From Pilaira anomala (Eukaryota; Mucoromycota; Mucoromycetes; Mucorales; Mucoraceae): DNA of 64,000 nt. A program made the translations under genes and the position numbers. The notes beneath the pieces were generated by a model. The model was not told where the DNA came from, did no database searches, and saw only the letters and a list, made by a program, of their open reading frames with translations. Location of the stretch: assembly GCA_025716855.1 (NCBI GenBank), contig JAIXMQ010000018.1, forward strand, positions 62,001 through 126,000, in the 5' to 3' direction. This document shows positions 12,541 through 25,879 of the stretch, in pieces (position 1 is the stretch's first letter; each line of letters opens with the position of its first letter).

Positions 12541-12758
12541 GAGTGCATGTAATATGATCTATACACACCTCATTTTTCAGTTTCAGAAACTAAGATTTCG
12601 ACAAAAAGATCCGGGAAATAGGAAGGAAATTACTTTATATTTTATTTTAAAAGACACATAGATTAGAGAGAAAGAAATAATTAACAAGAGTATGGTTACA
12701 TAACAATAGATTTACATAATGCTGTAAATATACACATATAAATATCTTTAAGAAAAAA

Positions 12759-15700
12759 TTATGATTGAGGCGCGCTGTTTGCTAATGAGCGAAGCCAAGG
12801 ATGTGCCAGTACCTGATCAATTGTTATTCTTTTTTTAATATCACGCTCAAGCATTTTCTTAATAAGATCGAGCGAACCTATAATGATTACATATAAGCTT
12901 TAACAATCTATTTTTTCAAATAAAAATAAGGTTTGAGGTTTTTATACATACCTTCTGATACTTTGTATGGGACCCTCAGTTCTCTTTCCATGATCTCTTC
13001 AAAGTTATAGAACGGATTCTCACGATAAATTAATGTAAATAGTAGAATTCCACTAGCCCAAATATCTTGTGGTGGTCCTTCATATGGTTTTCCTTTTAAA
13101 ACCTCTGGAGCACAATATTCTAAGGTACCTGTAAATGTATCGAATTTTCTATCCTTTTTATAATATGCAGCACAACCGAAATCAATCAAATGTATTTCAC
13201 CTTGATTGTCAAGAATAATGTTTTCATCTTTGATATCTCTATGTACAATCCTGTGTTGATGAAGATGTTTAACTGCACAGGCTACCTGATAAAATATTCT
13301 TTGTATTTCGCTTTCGGGCATATCCTTATTAATTTCAATATAGTCAAACAGGTCCATACCATCACCTAGGAGTTCCATCACAACAAAATAATGATCATCA
13401 TCTTCTAGACTAGTAACTAATATAAAATTAATGTTGATAAAAAAACATAAAAATTACTGTATAACAAAATTACCAAGTCTACAGCAATTTGGATGTGGAT
13501 ATTTTTGAAGTGTTCTCAAAATATGTATTTCCATTGGAATCGATCCTAATTGACGATCTCTAATCCATGAATCTACTATTATTTTTGATTTAATAACGTA
13601 CTTAATCACCAATTTTTTCTATATATATATATATATAGATAGATAGATATATATTGGATACATATGGATGATCAGCTTATATTTTTTTTTATTTTTTATT
13701 TTTTTTTTAGTATTACCTGAGATGGATCATCACGCCTATATGCCAATTTTGCCATACCATAAGTACCTTGCCCCAACAACTCCAAAATGACATAATCATC
13801 TAACGGATGCTTTTTCGATTCAATTGTATTTGTTGGTGAATGTGGGGGTAATGTATTATCATGCGATACTCCCATGATCGTCTTATTAGCACAATGAGTA
13901 TTGCTATCATTAGCAACAGAGGAAGGGAATAATCTTCGGCGGTTATCTACAGCACCGAAAGAGCTAATGCGGCATAGTTTTGTCGATGATTTACAAAGGT
14001 TTTTATTATTCAATTCTAATAAAAGATCTTGGTCCTTTGAGTTTCTTTCAGTAAGAGGAGAAACTAATAGTTCTTGGTCATTATTATCGGATATAATTCT
14101 TTGAACCCTTAGATTTGCCTTTTTTTTCTCGTCTATTAATGGTTTTGTTAGTTTATAATGTTGGCTGATTAATCTTTTTTCGTATTTTGATACTGCATCA
14201 ATACGATCATAGGAAATCCAAACATCAATTAAGTCCTTTTCTTTTAATTTTAATTGAAGTTCAATTTCGAATTGACTTCCATCTCTATGTAAAGCGTATA
14301 CGACTGATTCGTCACCCGCCCCATACTTCTCTTCTAAGATTTGAACGCAAGTTTGGTTGTAAGCAACAGGTGATTTGGAGGATAATTGACTTTTGGACAT
14401 TAAGCTGGTCAAGATAGTTGATAGTTGAGGTATAAGATCTTTGTAATGCATTTTCTTTTCTTCCACAATGGTGCTTACGGAGTAACCAAATAAATACTTT
14501 GCGGGGACAGGATTTAAGCTTTTAACAACACCTTCTTTTCGATTAATAGTCATTAGGCCAGTGATTGTAGGAAGCGAAGTTATTTTGACTACAAAGCTTG
14601 ATAAATCATCATCACCAATAGCTATATGTTTACTTAGATTTAATATGACAGGAAAATAAATTCCTTGACTGGATTGACTGCCAAAAAACTTTAATCTATC
14701 AATCCTTTCTACGTTATCATCCCTTTTTTCTTTTGAAAGGGCAGGCACCAAGCAATTGACGGGTTTACCTACGATATCTTTTTCTTGGTAACCATAAATT
14801 TCAATCATGGTGCCTAAAACTCTACGAATGATGCACTTTTTTTTAATTATTTGTTAGTTTGAATGTATAAGTTTATCTTTATATATGATGTAATGATAAT
14901 AGTACCTCTGAATCAACATAAACTGAAAGCGATGTATCATAAATTTCTTCAAATATCCAAATATAAATATTTTTACTATGATCCGTCTTTTTTTCTTTTA
15001 ACCATAATGAGGCAACGGATTTTAATCCGTTCAACTTTACAATAGGTATCTAAAACAAAACAAAAAAAGTTTAAATTTCCCGATCACATCGAATCGCTAA
15101 AAAAGAACCAGAAAGCTTACAATTGTTCCGCATACAAGAACTGGGCCTTTTTCGGATTGTTCTTGGCGGTTAAGATTATTTCTTCGGTCAAGAATTCTGG
15201 TAATCTGGTTACGGAATGGATCCTCAATCAATGTATTCAAAATAGATTCGCCAATAAATAATTTATTGATACCAAAACAAAGTGAAGCAATATCATTGAA
15301 TAACAGGACCCTTCCTTCTCCATTCGTAGTAATGACAGCTTGATTTTGGGGTAGAAATCGAGTAGGGGCATGCAATGCTCGATTGTATTGTGCTGCATAA
15401 ATTTCTCGACTTTTGTTATAGTCTGATTCATGAATTGGGGCTAATGATAAATAATCGTTTTTTTGCTGGGACGTTGAAGTACTGCTGCTGGCAGAAACAG
15501 AAGGTGTGATTAATTCGTCTGGCATCGATCCATTATCTATACTTCCTCTAGGTGTATTTTGAGTACTCCAACTTGATCTCAAATTGGTAAAGCTTTCCAA
15601 TTGTTCTATATCCGATTGTGATAAATGACGGTTATTGTTACTTTGTTCGTTCGATTTCCATCCCATCTTTCTGATAAAATCGATGCCACGAGTGACTACG

Positions 15701-16104
15701 TTACTTTTATTTCGGTAAGAAAGCATATGTCCTTTTCTTGGAGCTGTTGAAGAAGACAGAAAATTAACATTGTCAGTAGAGTAACGAGGTGCCATTATAT
15801 CATCCAAATCATGATCGAAATCAATTTGGTCTATTGTTTCATCACTACTTTCGTCTGCTATTCGAGCGGCATTAAATCTAATAATTATATTTTTGTAAAC
15901 ATATACGGTCCTTTGATAATACATTTTTTGTTTTTTTTTTATTTACTTGTTTCTTTTAATTGATATCGTATCTTCTTTGTATACTTCTTTAGAAAATTCG
16001 TCTACAGATATGAAAAACAATAAAATTATACGTTAACTTTCCGCTATTTTGAAATGAGGGCATATAGCAATCATACCGCTTCTTCTTGAATGCACTGAGC
16101 TCAT
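12759..16104 (-). CDS. PAS domain serine/threonine kinase (PASK/Psk type)
   Basis: Eight exons join in frame to 943 residues: 16104-16077, 16001-15947, 15877-15121, 15049-14906, 14835-13717, 13618-13474, 13416-12952 and 12877-12759. The start is MSSVHSRRS. PAS-like sensor regions lie near residues 200-330 (FLPQNQAVITTNGEGRVLLF, then WIFEEIYDTSLSVYV) and again after ITGLMTINRKEGVVKSLN. The C-terminal kinase has the glycine loop LGQGTYGMAKLA, VIKYVIKSK with the expected lysine, catalytic HRDIKDEN, DFG in LIDFGCAAYY and APE in YCAPEVLKG. The HRDIKDEN form is typical of PAS kinases. Yeast Psk1/2 adjust sugar storage and translation in response to nutrients. The first two exons are my reconstruction from splice sites and frame. 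Confidence 0.9.
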
Positions 16105-16521
16105 CAGTTTATAGTAAGAGAAATATTAAACGAGCTTTATAAAAAGACGAAAGAAAAAGAGGGAAAAAAAAAGAGAGGGAAAAAAATATTAAGGGAAAAA
16201 ATGATTTTTTTTTCTTTTTTTTTTTTGAGTAGATATAGTTTGTTCATGGTACACTAAAATATTCTTTTGCTGCATATTTTAAGTTTTGTACGAAATACAT
16301 TTTGCGTTGTTTCAATAAGTTCGAGTTGCCATAGACTAAATTGTTGACAGTTGCTCTTGCTGCAGAAGTCTGAAGTGAGGCGTTATTTTGAATACACTCT
16401 TCGACGGTCATAATTGTAACTTTATCATATATTGTCTTCTTTCGCCATCTACTGTCAAGCTAAAGTTATTTTACTTTTATCTTTCATCAAAATATTGGGT
16501 TGAATGTCCCCATCAGAAAAC

Positions 16522-16591
<70 letters not shown>

Positions 16592-17344
16592 AGCTTACTA
16601 CACGGCAATTTGTAAGCGTGTTATAAAAACAGTAAGACCTTACCTTTTATTATTAAAGTCCTGTGAAAACTTGACAGTATTTTTCTCTAAACATACTCCC
16701 TTTTTTACAAGGTGGATATCCTATTATATTATCTATTTTCTCCTTTAGGTGTCTTCCTACTACATTAAAGCAAAAGGATACAAAAAAGAGAAATGATACT
16801 AAAAGGTATACAGTTTATATGGCTCCCGGTAAGGAGTAAATCTTAATCATATTCTATTTTAGGAATAAATATTTATAAACATGAAATCCTTGGTTTTGGA
16901 AATCAGGAAGTCCTTAGATGCAATTGACATTTCCTAAAAATCATGTCGATATTTCTGTGATAAAAAAAAATGCCTTTGACTCAATCAAAAGATATACATA
17001 TGTATAATTGTTTGGGACTCGTGGTTAGGTTTCCTAGTGCACACGAGTATACTATACTCATACTCCTTAATCACTTCAATGTCTGGGCCCTTAAAATAAA
17101 TGAAAATTGATGATGTTAGTAGACTTGTAGAAGGAATGGATTATCCTTCCAAGATAAAAATCAAATTGGAAGATGTAAGGTTTTTAGACCTGAAAAGACG
17201 GTTACCATAATACCGTAGGTTCTCCGCCTCAACACATCACATCATCAGCCAAAACTCTCTATTCAAAGTCCTCTTAAACCAAAAACTGCTTCAGAAAGTT
17301 TTTATACAATCCTTTTTTTTATTTACCTTTTTTAGTTTCTCATC
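16105..17344. other. Divergent intergenic region with a 63-nt poly(T) run
   Basis: About 1.2 kb separates the divergent PAS kinase and AP-3 delta genes and must hold both promoters. The main feature is an uninterrupted T run from 16525 to 16587. No gene, tRNA or family repeat was recognised. Confidence 0.6.
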
Positions 17345-20300
17345 ATGTTTGAAAAGACTCTTACTGACCTCATTCGAGGTATAAGAGCTAACAAAAAGAA
17401 TGAACAAAAATATATTGCTGCTTGTTTACAAGAAATTCGTAACGAAGTCAAGTCTAACGATTTAGATATCAAGTCTATTGCCGCCGCCAAGTTAACTTAT
17501 GTAAAGTATACTCGGAATCTAGTTTTCTTGAAGACTTACATTTTTTATTTAGTTACAAATGCTCGGTTATGACATGTCTTGGGCTTCGTTTCATATGGTC
17601 GAAGTTATGTCCAGTGCTAAGTTTTTACATAAAAGAACTGGTTACTTGGCCGCTACTTTATCTTTTCAACAGGACACCGATGTCCTCATGTTGACTACTA
17701 ACTTGATAAAAAAGGTAAAATATACATATATAAAACTTTCAAAAAAGCAAACAGACTTACTTACGCGTCTTGATCTTTTAGGATTTAGCTTCACCTGCAC
17801 CTGTTGATATCGGAATTGCTTTAAACGGTCTTTCACATATTGTCACACCAGACCTTGCAAGAGATCTTTGTCCTGACTTGGTCTCTATGTTGAATCACTC
17901 AAGACCTTATATCCGTAAGAAGGTTGTTCTTGTACTTTACAAGGTCTTTTTAAAGTATCCCGAAGCACTTCGTTTAAGTTTCCCTAGATTGAAAGAGAAG
18001 CTAGAAGATCCAGATCCATGTAAGTTTTCTGAAAAAAAAAAACGGAAAAAAGACATGTATATTCATAGTTTGCAACTTTAGCTGTTGTTTCTGCTGTTAT
18101 TAGCGTTGTCTGTGAGTTAGCTAGAAAGAACCCCAAGAACTATTTATCTCTTGCTCCTCAGTTGTTCAAGTTACTCACCACTTCTTCCAACAATTGGATG
18201 TTGATCAAAATCATTAAACTCGTAAGTAAACGATTATAATACAAAACAAATAACAAAATGTAACATATGTTTTTTTTAGTTTGCTTCCTTGACTCCATTA
18301 GAACCTAGATTAATCAAAAAGTTGTTACCACCTTTGACCTCACTTATTCAAACAACACCTGCCATGTCTCTTTTATACGAATGTATTTATACTGTCATTA
18401 CTGGTGGATTTCTGGAAGCTGCTGGTGAATCCGGTAATGCATTAGCTGCTACCTGTACCAACAAATTAAGAAAATTTCTGGAAGACCCTGATCAAAATTG
18501 TTAGTAAACCATTATAAAATGTAAAGAAGGATGTGATAAACCAACTCAAAAAAAAATTTTTTTTTGTAGTGAAATATGTTGGTTTACTTGCCATGAGTAA
18601 GTTACTTGTCACACATCCCAAGTTAGTTGCAGAACACAAGGACATTATTTTAGAATGTATCGATGATGAAGATATCAGTATTCGATTAAGATCATTGGAT
18701 TTAGTCGTTGGTATGGTAAACCGTAAGAACATAGTTGAGATCGTCAAGAGATTGATTACACATATTATGCCAAAATCCAATAATGAATCCTCACTTCATG
18801 ATCCATCTACTATCTTTGACCCTGTATACCGTACAGATATTATTAACCGTATCATCTTCATTTGCTCTCAAAATCATTACAATCATATCAACGATTTTGA
18901 ATGGTATATTACTGTCTTGGTTGGTATTACCTATGCAGCGGGTGTCAATGTAGGTGATATTTTGACAAATCAATTAATGGATGTCAGTGTTCGTGTTAAA
19001 AGTGTTCGTGAGTTCTCTGTCAGTCAAATGGTAAGTTATTTTTTTTCTAGTACAAACAAAGATATTCATTTTTTTCCTTTTCTTTAGTATAACCTCTTGC
19101 AAGATAAACAATTCTTGGAGACTGCAAAGAAGCGAGACTCTAATATTGAAGTTTTATCAGCAGCAGCATGGATTTGTGGTGAATACTGTAACTACTTACA
19201 AGATATTCCCTCTACACTTGAATCTCTTTTAACACCTCAGGTCACAAAGCTTCCAGTCAAAGTACAGACCATTTACGTACATAGTGTCATCAAGATCTAT
19301 GCATACTGGACAAGTGAACTCATCTCACAATGGAACCCAGAATTGCATCGTGAATTTATCAAAGTCACCAACGTCATGTACGAAAAGATGGATATGTTTA
19401 CCCATAGCACCGATTTAGAAGTCCAAGAAAGAGCACACGATGTCAAATCACTCTTCAAAATCATTTTAGATTCGGTAGATAACCCGACAGTGGATGCAAC
19501 TCAAGTTCCTTTGGTTTTGGAAGGACTTCCCGATTTATTCTTTATTTATGAATTAAATCCTGTAGCACCCAAGGCCCAAAGTAAGGTGCCTATTCCTGAA
19601 GGTTTGGATCTGGATGCCTGGATCAATGATCCATTGCCTGACTTGGTACAAGATTTTGAATCGGATGGTTCAGTAGCTGATTCTCCTCGTTATGAAAATG
19701 TATCTAAATCGAAAAAGAAGAGCAAGAAATCCAAGTCCAAGTCGAAATATAGTAGTGATGAAGATGACGAGATAAAAGAACAACGTCGTGCAGCCAGAAG
19801 AGAAGCACGCCAAAATGATCCTTATTATATCATGTCCTCCGATAAGAAGAATCAATTACTTGAATTTGACGATGATGTAGACTCAATTCCTGTTGTAGAA
19901 TTAGATATTGATGAAATTAACTTACATGCTAGTAAATTGAAAAAGAATGCCAGTAAAAAATCTAAGCGTGCCAAGAAGGAAATCAAGACCCCTATTTACG
20001 CTGAAGAAGAGATGCCCGAAAACGCTGCAGAATCCGAAGATGAGAAATCAACCAAGGATAAAAAGAAGGGAGTTGTCTATACCAAGAAATCTACCCGCGA
20101 TATCTTTGAATCAAATGAAGAGTCTGGCTTAAACAGTGTAGATTTATCTACTCCTTTAGGCAAAGACGAGACTTTCCAACAAGTTAAGGCGTACTTGAGT
20201 CCTGAAGAAGTACGTATTAATGAAGAGGCTCGTTACAGAAACGAACGTAAAGAATTACGTGCACTTCAAAAGAAGAATAAGGAGCTTTTAGAATCTAAAA

Positions 20301-21447
20301 AGAAGGCTCCTAAGGAAGAAACGAATGTAGCCGAACCTTCTAAATCTGAAAAGAAAAAGAAGAAGAAGAAGTCTTCCAAGAAATCAAACAAGGTAAATTT
20401 TAATCTTTACATGTATTTTCACTGCTCTGAATTTTTTATTTTGTTAGACTAAAGAGGTTGCTGTGACCGAAGAAGAGGAACTCGCCAAGGCAGACTTCAC
20501 TGTCATTGCCGATGATGTACGTGACGCACTTGCTGAAAAACACGAAGAGAGCAAGCATCATAAAGCAATTGAGATCTTTAACGATAATTGTGTCTCCTTG
20601 GTAAGTTTGTTTTTTCATTCACGTAATACCTACTTTTTAACTTATCCCTTTTTTTATAGATGTGTGATTTACGCTTAAACGAAACAAATCATTCTATTAT
20701 TGATTTCCACTTTACTATCGAGAACAAGGATAATGAGCATATGCTTCCTAGCTTACACATGGAATTTGCTCAATCATTCGATTTGAAATCTGTTGAAGAC
20801 AATGAAGAAACTACCAGCATTGCATCCGCTACAGAAAATTTTGAACTTCAAACTAATGAAAGAGTTGAATGCGTTGCTCAATTCGAAGTCCTTGGTAATA
20901 TTAGACGCGGATTGTGTCTTCGTGGTGATTTATTTTATGATGTTGAGGTAATTTTATATAGTGTGTATACAGATATATATATATATAAATAAACTAAATA
21001 ATGTTATTATAGGGCTCATCTATTATGAATCAAAATACACTCGAAATTCCTATTCCCGTCACTTTATTCCTAAACGATAAACAACCTATGGATCCCGCCG
21101 AATTTGCTACCCTTCTTTCCGAGCATGGTGACGACTTCTTATACCATGAGAACGTTTCCCTCGAAGTACCATTAGCTTCGGATGACTCAATTGAACAAGC
21201 GTTAATTAACGCTTTGGAAACTGTAACAAGAACTAGTGGTTTACTTGTCGTAGAAGTCGTTCCTGGGGCTGCTTCTCTTTACGGTAAAAGTGCACAAGGT
21301 GTACAAATCGCTGGTTTATTGAAATATACCTTAAATATGGACTCGGAACCTAAAGTTGCTACTTTGTCGATTGATCTTAAGAGTACTGAGGATGATTTGT
21401 TAAATGGTCTTATTTATGAACTCTCAAACATAAAAATGACAAATTAA
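17345..21447 (+). CDS. APL5: AP-3 complex subunit delta
   Basis: This is the large adaptin of AP-3, which sorts cargo from Golgi/endosomes to the vacuole. Multiple exons start MFEKTLTDLIRGIRANKKN, with adaptin HEAT repeats visible in AAKLTYLQMLGYDMSWASFH (first splice), TGYLAATLSFQQDTDVLML, and RPYIRKKVVLVLYKVFLKYP. The trunk ends with the region containing PTVDATQVPLVLEGLPDLFF. A lysine/acid-rich hinge follows (SKSKKKSKKSKSKSK, and later KKKKKKSSKKS), then a C-terminal ear-like region after the introns near 20.4, 20.6 and 20.95 kb, ending IKMTN. The hinge composition is typical of delta adaptins. The gene appears complete. Confidence 0.9.
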
Positions 21448-22078
21448 TTTTTAGTCTAAAAAATAAATACATATACACATTTTGACCATTCCTTTTTGTT
21501 GTGCTAAGAACTAAATAAATGATAGATCATTATTAAATTAGATGGTTAATACATTAGAATTGGAGAAAAAGAATTGTCGATCGTTAAAAAAGAAGGGGAT
21601 GTACACACAAAAAGCGTAATGTTGCATAAAATGTAACAAATGATAAGATGCGCGGTTTTTAATAATAGATTTAAAAAAAACTGGGTATGGGCAAATTAAC
21701 CAAATTGAATTAAATTGTGATACCCTAAAATCAAGTTGTGTTGCCGAAAGCCAATGGGATTTTGAAAAAAAAGATAGGTAATGTATTCTAAGCAAAATAA
21801 AATAAAAAACCAATTTATTTACGTAAACAAACACAAGATAAAATGATCTATTTCACTGATATGAACTAAAATTATTCATAAATAAACGTACTATCTGGGG
21901 TAAAATAAGGCAAAAAGGAGTTTCTCTTTTCACCTCGAATTTGTTAAATATATTTGGAACAAGATCGACTGATCATATACAAATACCACGCATCGAAATT
22001 TCGAATATAAATAAATAAAAATTAAATTTGTATCATTTTCTTTTCCTCTTTTTTCTTTTCCATTCGATTATATAAAAC
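21448..22078. other. Intergenic spacer
   Basis: About 630 bp of AT-rich sequence follows the AP-3 delta stop and leads to the phosphatase gene. A minus-strand open frame at 21538-21834 shows no domain. I see nothing else. Confidence 0.5.
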
Positions 22079-22781
22079 ATGACTAGTCTATTGTTACTTT
22101 TAATTCTCACCTTTTTCATAACAATAACAGCCAAATCAATTTCTGTATTAACAGAAACAAATAAACAAAAAGTTCCACCAGAAGAACTACCAAATGGAAG
22201 TCCCGGTATAATGTGTTATGCTGACACTTACAACGAATTAGGAAATAGTTGGAACCACACTTATACATTAACAGAGCCTCAGCAAATTCATATTTCTTTG
22301 ACAGATGATGCGAGATATGCACGTGTTCAATTTGCAACACTTGGAAAAATCAGATACTCTCTGTTACAGTATTGGCCTAAAAAAAACAGTGACCATCATC
22401 ATTTACTCGACGATAGAACCCTAATCAAAGGCGAGGTATATAAAGATTACATATTTTCTTTCTTTCCTTATACATATTGAGAAGAAATAGAAGCTTTTTT
22501 GTTTATTGTTTATGTATCACTAATTTTTTTTTTGTTGCAATAATTTATGTAGGACTGGGTATTTATTGATGGTGGATTAGCTCAACGCAGATTATATCTT
22601 CATAACTTCAAGACACATAGTCTTCAAGAAGGTACTGTTTATTCTTATAGAGTGGGCTCAGCCACTGGTAAGAGTAATAGACCTTATCGATGGTCCAAAC
22701 TCTATGAGTTTCATACAGCACCAGCCGCTAACCATTTTAGTTTTCTTGCAACTGGTGATGTAGTATGTGATATATTATACA

Positions 22782-22839
<58 letters not shown>

Positions 22840-23128
22840 AAAAATTCAGAATAATACTAATAATTTACGTGTTTTTTAAGGGTACCTGCAATGCAGTCGC
22901 TGTATCTCACTTAATTGATTTAGCAAAGACTCATAAATATGATTTTATTACGCTCGCCGGCGATCAAGCTTATAATATGGAAGATTTTGATGGAACAAAA
23001 GGAGATGAGTATTTGAACTTTATGCAGGACTTGTATGCTCAAGTACCTTACTTGGGCTCTGTAGGTAATCACGAAACTGCTTATAACTTTACGCATTATA
23101 AAAACAGGTAAAATTATTGATAGTTCTC

Positions 23129-23173
<45 letters not shown>

Positions 23174-23599
23174 GTTCCGCTTCTTTTACACACAGGACTA
23201 AATCATTTAATAGATTCAGTATCGTACCTTACGCTGAATCAAATTTCGATAATCCCCTATTTTATTCAATTAATTATAAGTCACTTCATCTCGTTTCCTT
23301 TTCAACAGAAGTCTATTTTTCAAACAACAAAGACGAGATTCAAACCGCCATCAACTGGTTAGAAAAAGATTTGACTGAAGCCAACCAAAACCGAGCCGAA
23401 AGACCTTGGATTATTTTATTGACACATCACCCAATCTATTGCTCGGTGTCTAGCTCGGACTGTACCACAAAAGCTGAAATAATCAGAGACGGCATACTAG
23501 ATAAGCAGAAAAATCAAAGGTTTGGTGGTATTGAGAACATTTTGTTAAAGTATCGTGTGGATATATATATGAGGTTCGTGAATACAATAAAGTTATCAT

Positions 23600-23632
<33 letters not shown>

Positions 23633-23996
23633 TTACTCTTTTTTGTTAACTAGTGGACATGTGCACAATTATGAGCGTACATACCCTGTTTCACACAATA
23701 AGCGTACAGCTACTTCATATCATAATGCCCCTAGTTTCTTTCAAATCGTTATAGGTAATGCAGGTCAACCTGAGGGCACAACTTCCTTTGGTGACGGTCC
23801 GTTCCCTAATTGGTCCGCAACTCGATATGGCAGTTACGGTTTCTCTACCTTTAAAGTCTCTCCAAGAGCAATGCTAATCACTCATTATCAAGCAAAAGAA
23901 GATGGAACCATAGGTGATATTGTAGACCAATTCAGCGTTACAAAGGATAGTCATCATTACAAGAAAAAGACGAATAAACACTCATGTATAGCCTAG
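22079..23996 (+). CDS. Purple acid phosphatase, secreted
   Basis: This is a metallophosphoesterase that releases phosphate from organic esters. Five or more exons start MTSLLLLLILTFFITITA, a clear signal peptide. An N-terminal fibronectin-like domain precedes the catalytic domain. The metal-ligand motifs are present in order after splicing: GDxG (GDVGTC across the intron near 22760-22880), GDxxY in AGDQAYN, GNHE in VGNHET, a TxxH-type histidine in LTHHPIY, and GHxH in SGHVHNYERTYP. Introns carry the longest homopolymers of the gene set (A54 at 22784, long T runs at about 23130 and 23600). Sequons such as WNHT and YNFT suit a secreted glycoprotein. The C-terminus ends KHSCIA. Confidence 0.92.
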
Positions 23997-24377
23997 AAAA
24001 GAAGAAACAAGAAGATTGTTAATTACCATTACTTTCAATTCTATATAATTCTTAATAAATAATCCGTAATTTTCTCTTGTATCAAATGTCACCCACTAAG
24101 TTTCCTTTTGTGGATTAATTTTCACTTACTTTAAAAAAGTAGGTGGCAACTATTTCTTGTTTTTAAGACTTTTTAATAGTAGTGCACCTAATATAATCCT
24201 TTGCAATAATAGGTTTAGATACTCACTCTAAGTCAATAGCAGCCTAATATCCTCTTTTTCACCTACATACACATATGATTAATAAATAAAATATTGTCTA
24301 TGGGATTCTATTAAACAAATAGTATACGTAAGGAAAGCAAGATGAAGTTGAATGCATACTTCAATTTTTATTTTGTT

Positions 24378-24518
24378 TTAGGCCTAAAAAAAAGAGGGGC
24401 GGTCATAGGGCCCGTGTGTACATACATAACGATTTTACGCTGAGTGCAACGTTATACACTACCTATGGAAATAGATATAGACACCACAATTCCTATGGGC
24501 ACCCCTTTTTTAGGTCTA
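24378..24518. repeat. Small imperfect inverted-repeat element
   Basis: The left arm at 24378-24409 (TAGGCCTAAAAAAAAGAGG, then GGCGGTCATAGGG) pairs imperfectly with the right arm at 24492-24518 (CCTATGGGCACCCC, then TTTTTTAGGTCTA). The whole is about 140 bp with a loop of about 80 bp. Size and shape fit a MITE-like element, but I found no target-site duplication and no second copy in the window. Confidence 0.45.
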
Positions 24519-24549
24519 AATGGAAAAAAATTGAGATCAAGTTAAAATC

Positions 24550-24840
24550 ATTATGTTATTATGCAATATGATATGCAATCGATGCAAATTTTGAAGGCAC
24601 ATCGTTCTATTTGTCTCAATTTATATGCTTATATGTAAAAAAATATACTTGCTCTAGCAGAAAACGTAGTTTGAGTTTCTCGCAATAGCCATTAATATTT
24701 CCAATTATTTTACATTAATTTTTATACCATTGGAAAGAGCATCGAATTCTATATTAGAAACAATTTAAAAGCTAAGATTTAAAACTATCTTAATACATAT
24801 ATTCAGATTTATAATTTTTAAAAAAATCCACAGGTTCTGC
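24550..24840 (-). repeat. Fold-back repeat, partial right arm R3
   Basis: This matches the central half of the family right arm: ATGCAATCGATGCAAATTTT near 24580, ACTTGCTCTAGCAG near 24649, CATTAATATTTCCAATTATT near 24691 and TATACCATTGGAAAGAGC near 24723. It ends near 24840, before the outer half of the arm, so it is truncated. Confidence 0.6.
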
Positions 24841-25109
24841 AGAGTAATAATTTAGATATCTGTGAGTTTAATACGCAATTCTTAGTATTCGCATATCATA
24901 TCTTAATTATAGGCTGTTTAATTTTTAGAGAGATTATATGTATCATAAGAAAAAACCTTGTTTGCCTTTTTTATTTTACTTATCACTAGTAACTATTGGC
25001 AGAACTTTCATAACAATATGTTTCCAACATTGTAATACACGAAGCCCAAATTTTGAAAAATAATATTTTGAACAATAAAATTAGATTTTTATTATAACAA
25101 AACGACAGC

Positions 25110-25748
25110 TTATTCAGAGAATTCGAGGTCAGAATCGTACTCGAGGTCTTCATCATCATCATCATCAAAGACCCCGAATTCTTCAATTTTTTTGGTCAAG
25201 CTGTCATTTTCCTCCTTCATTCTTCTAATTCTAGCAAAATGTGAGGTGAGGTGGACCAGGCCAGCGGAATATGCTGCCTGGGCCTCAGCCTGCACATCTT
25301 CAAGTTTTCTTGACAAACCTTCTACTACGGCTTCATTAATAAACCTACGATCCTCTAGGGAAGCTTTTTCTTCTTTGATTGGAACAAAAGCATCTTCAGT
25401 TTCTTGAATGTGCTTTTCATTTTTAACAACTTTCACCTTCAGTTCTTCAATTTGTGCTACACATGCAGCCAAGTCATCTATAAAATAAATACAATGTTTT
25501 TAGCTTTTTGTTTGAAAAAAAATAAAAATTTATTAGATGCAACACATACCTTTTTTGGGCAAGCCCAACAAATTTATAATTTCTTCTTTGAAACAAACCT
25601 TGCAAGAGCAGAGGGTTTTCTTGATACAACAATCGATGTGGAAGTCATAACACACGAGAGTTAGGAAGCAGGCTTGTAACAAAAAGAACAAAGTACGTTC
25701 TTTTTCAGTAGTGACGCATGCGTATAAAGCAGTGAGTGGGTCGTTCAT
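25110..25748 (-). CDS. Uncharacterised coiled-coil protein, Cys-rich N-terminus and acidic tail
   Basis: Two exons on the minus strand, with an intron at about 25480-25550, start MNDPLTALYACVTTEKER. The N-terminal part is rich in cysteine (CCIKKTLCSCKVCF). After the intron comes a long charged coiled coil (ACVAQIEELKVKVVKNEKHI to SLTKKIEEFG), and the protein ends in a run of aspartates and EYDSDLEFSE. No family is recognised. The cysteines could bind metal, and the coil suggests oligomerisation; both are inference. An upstream in-frame ATG at 25823 would add 25 hydrophobic residues, so the start is uncertain. It lies between repeat copies R3 and R4. Confidence 0.6.
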
Positions 25749-25879
25749 GTTTAAAATAATCATTAGAGAAAAAAAAGGAAAACATGAAAAAAAAAGTATG
25801 ACTGGTTTATATATTTTTGACATTATAGTTTCTTTGATTATGTTATAATCTATTTACAAGTGTGAGAGTAGATTTTAGC

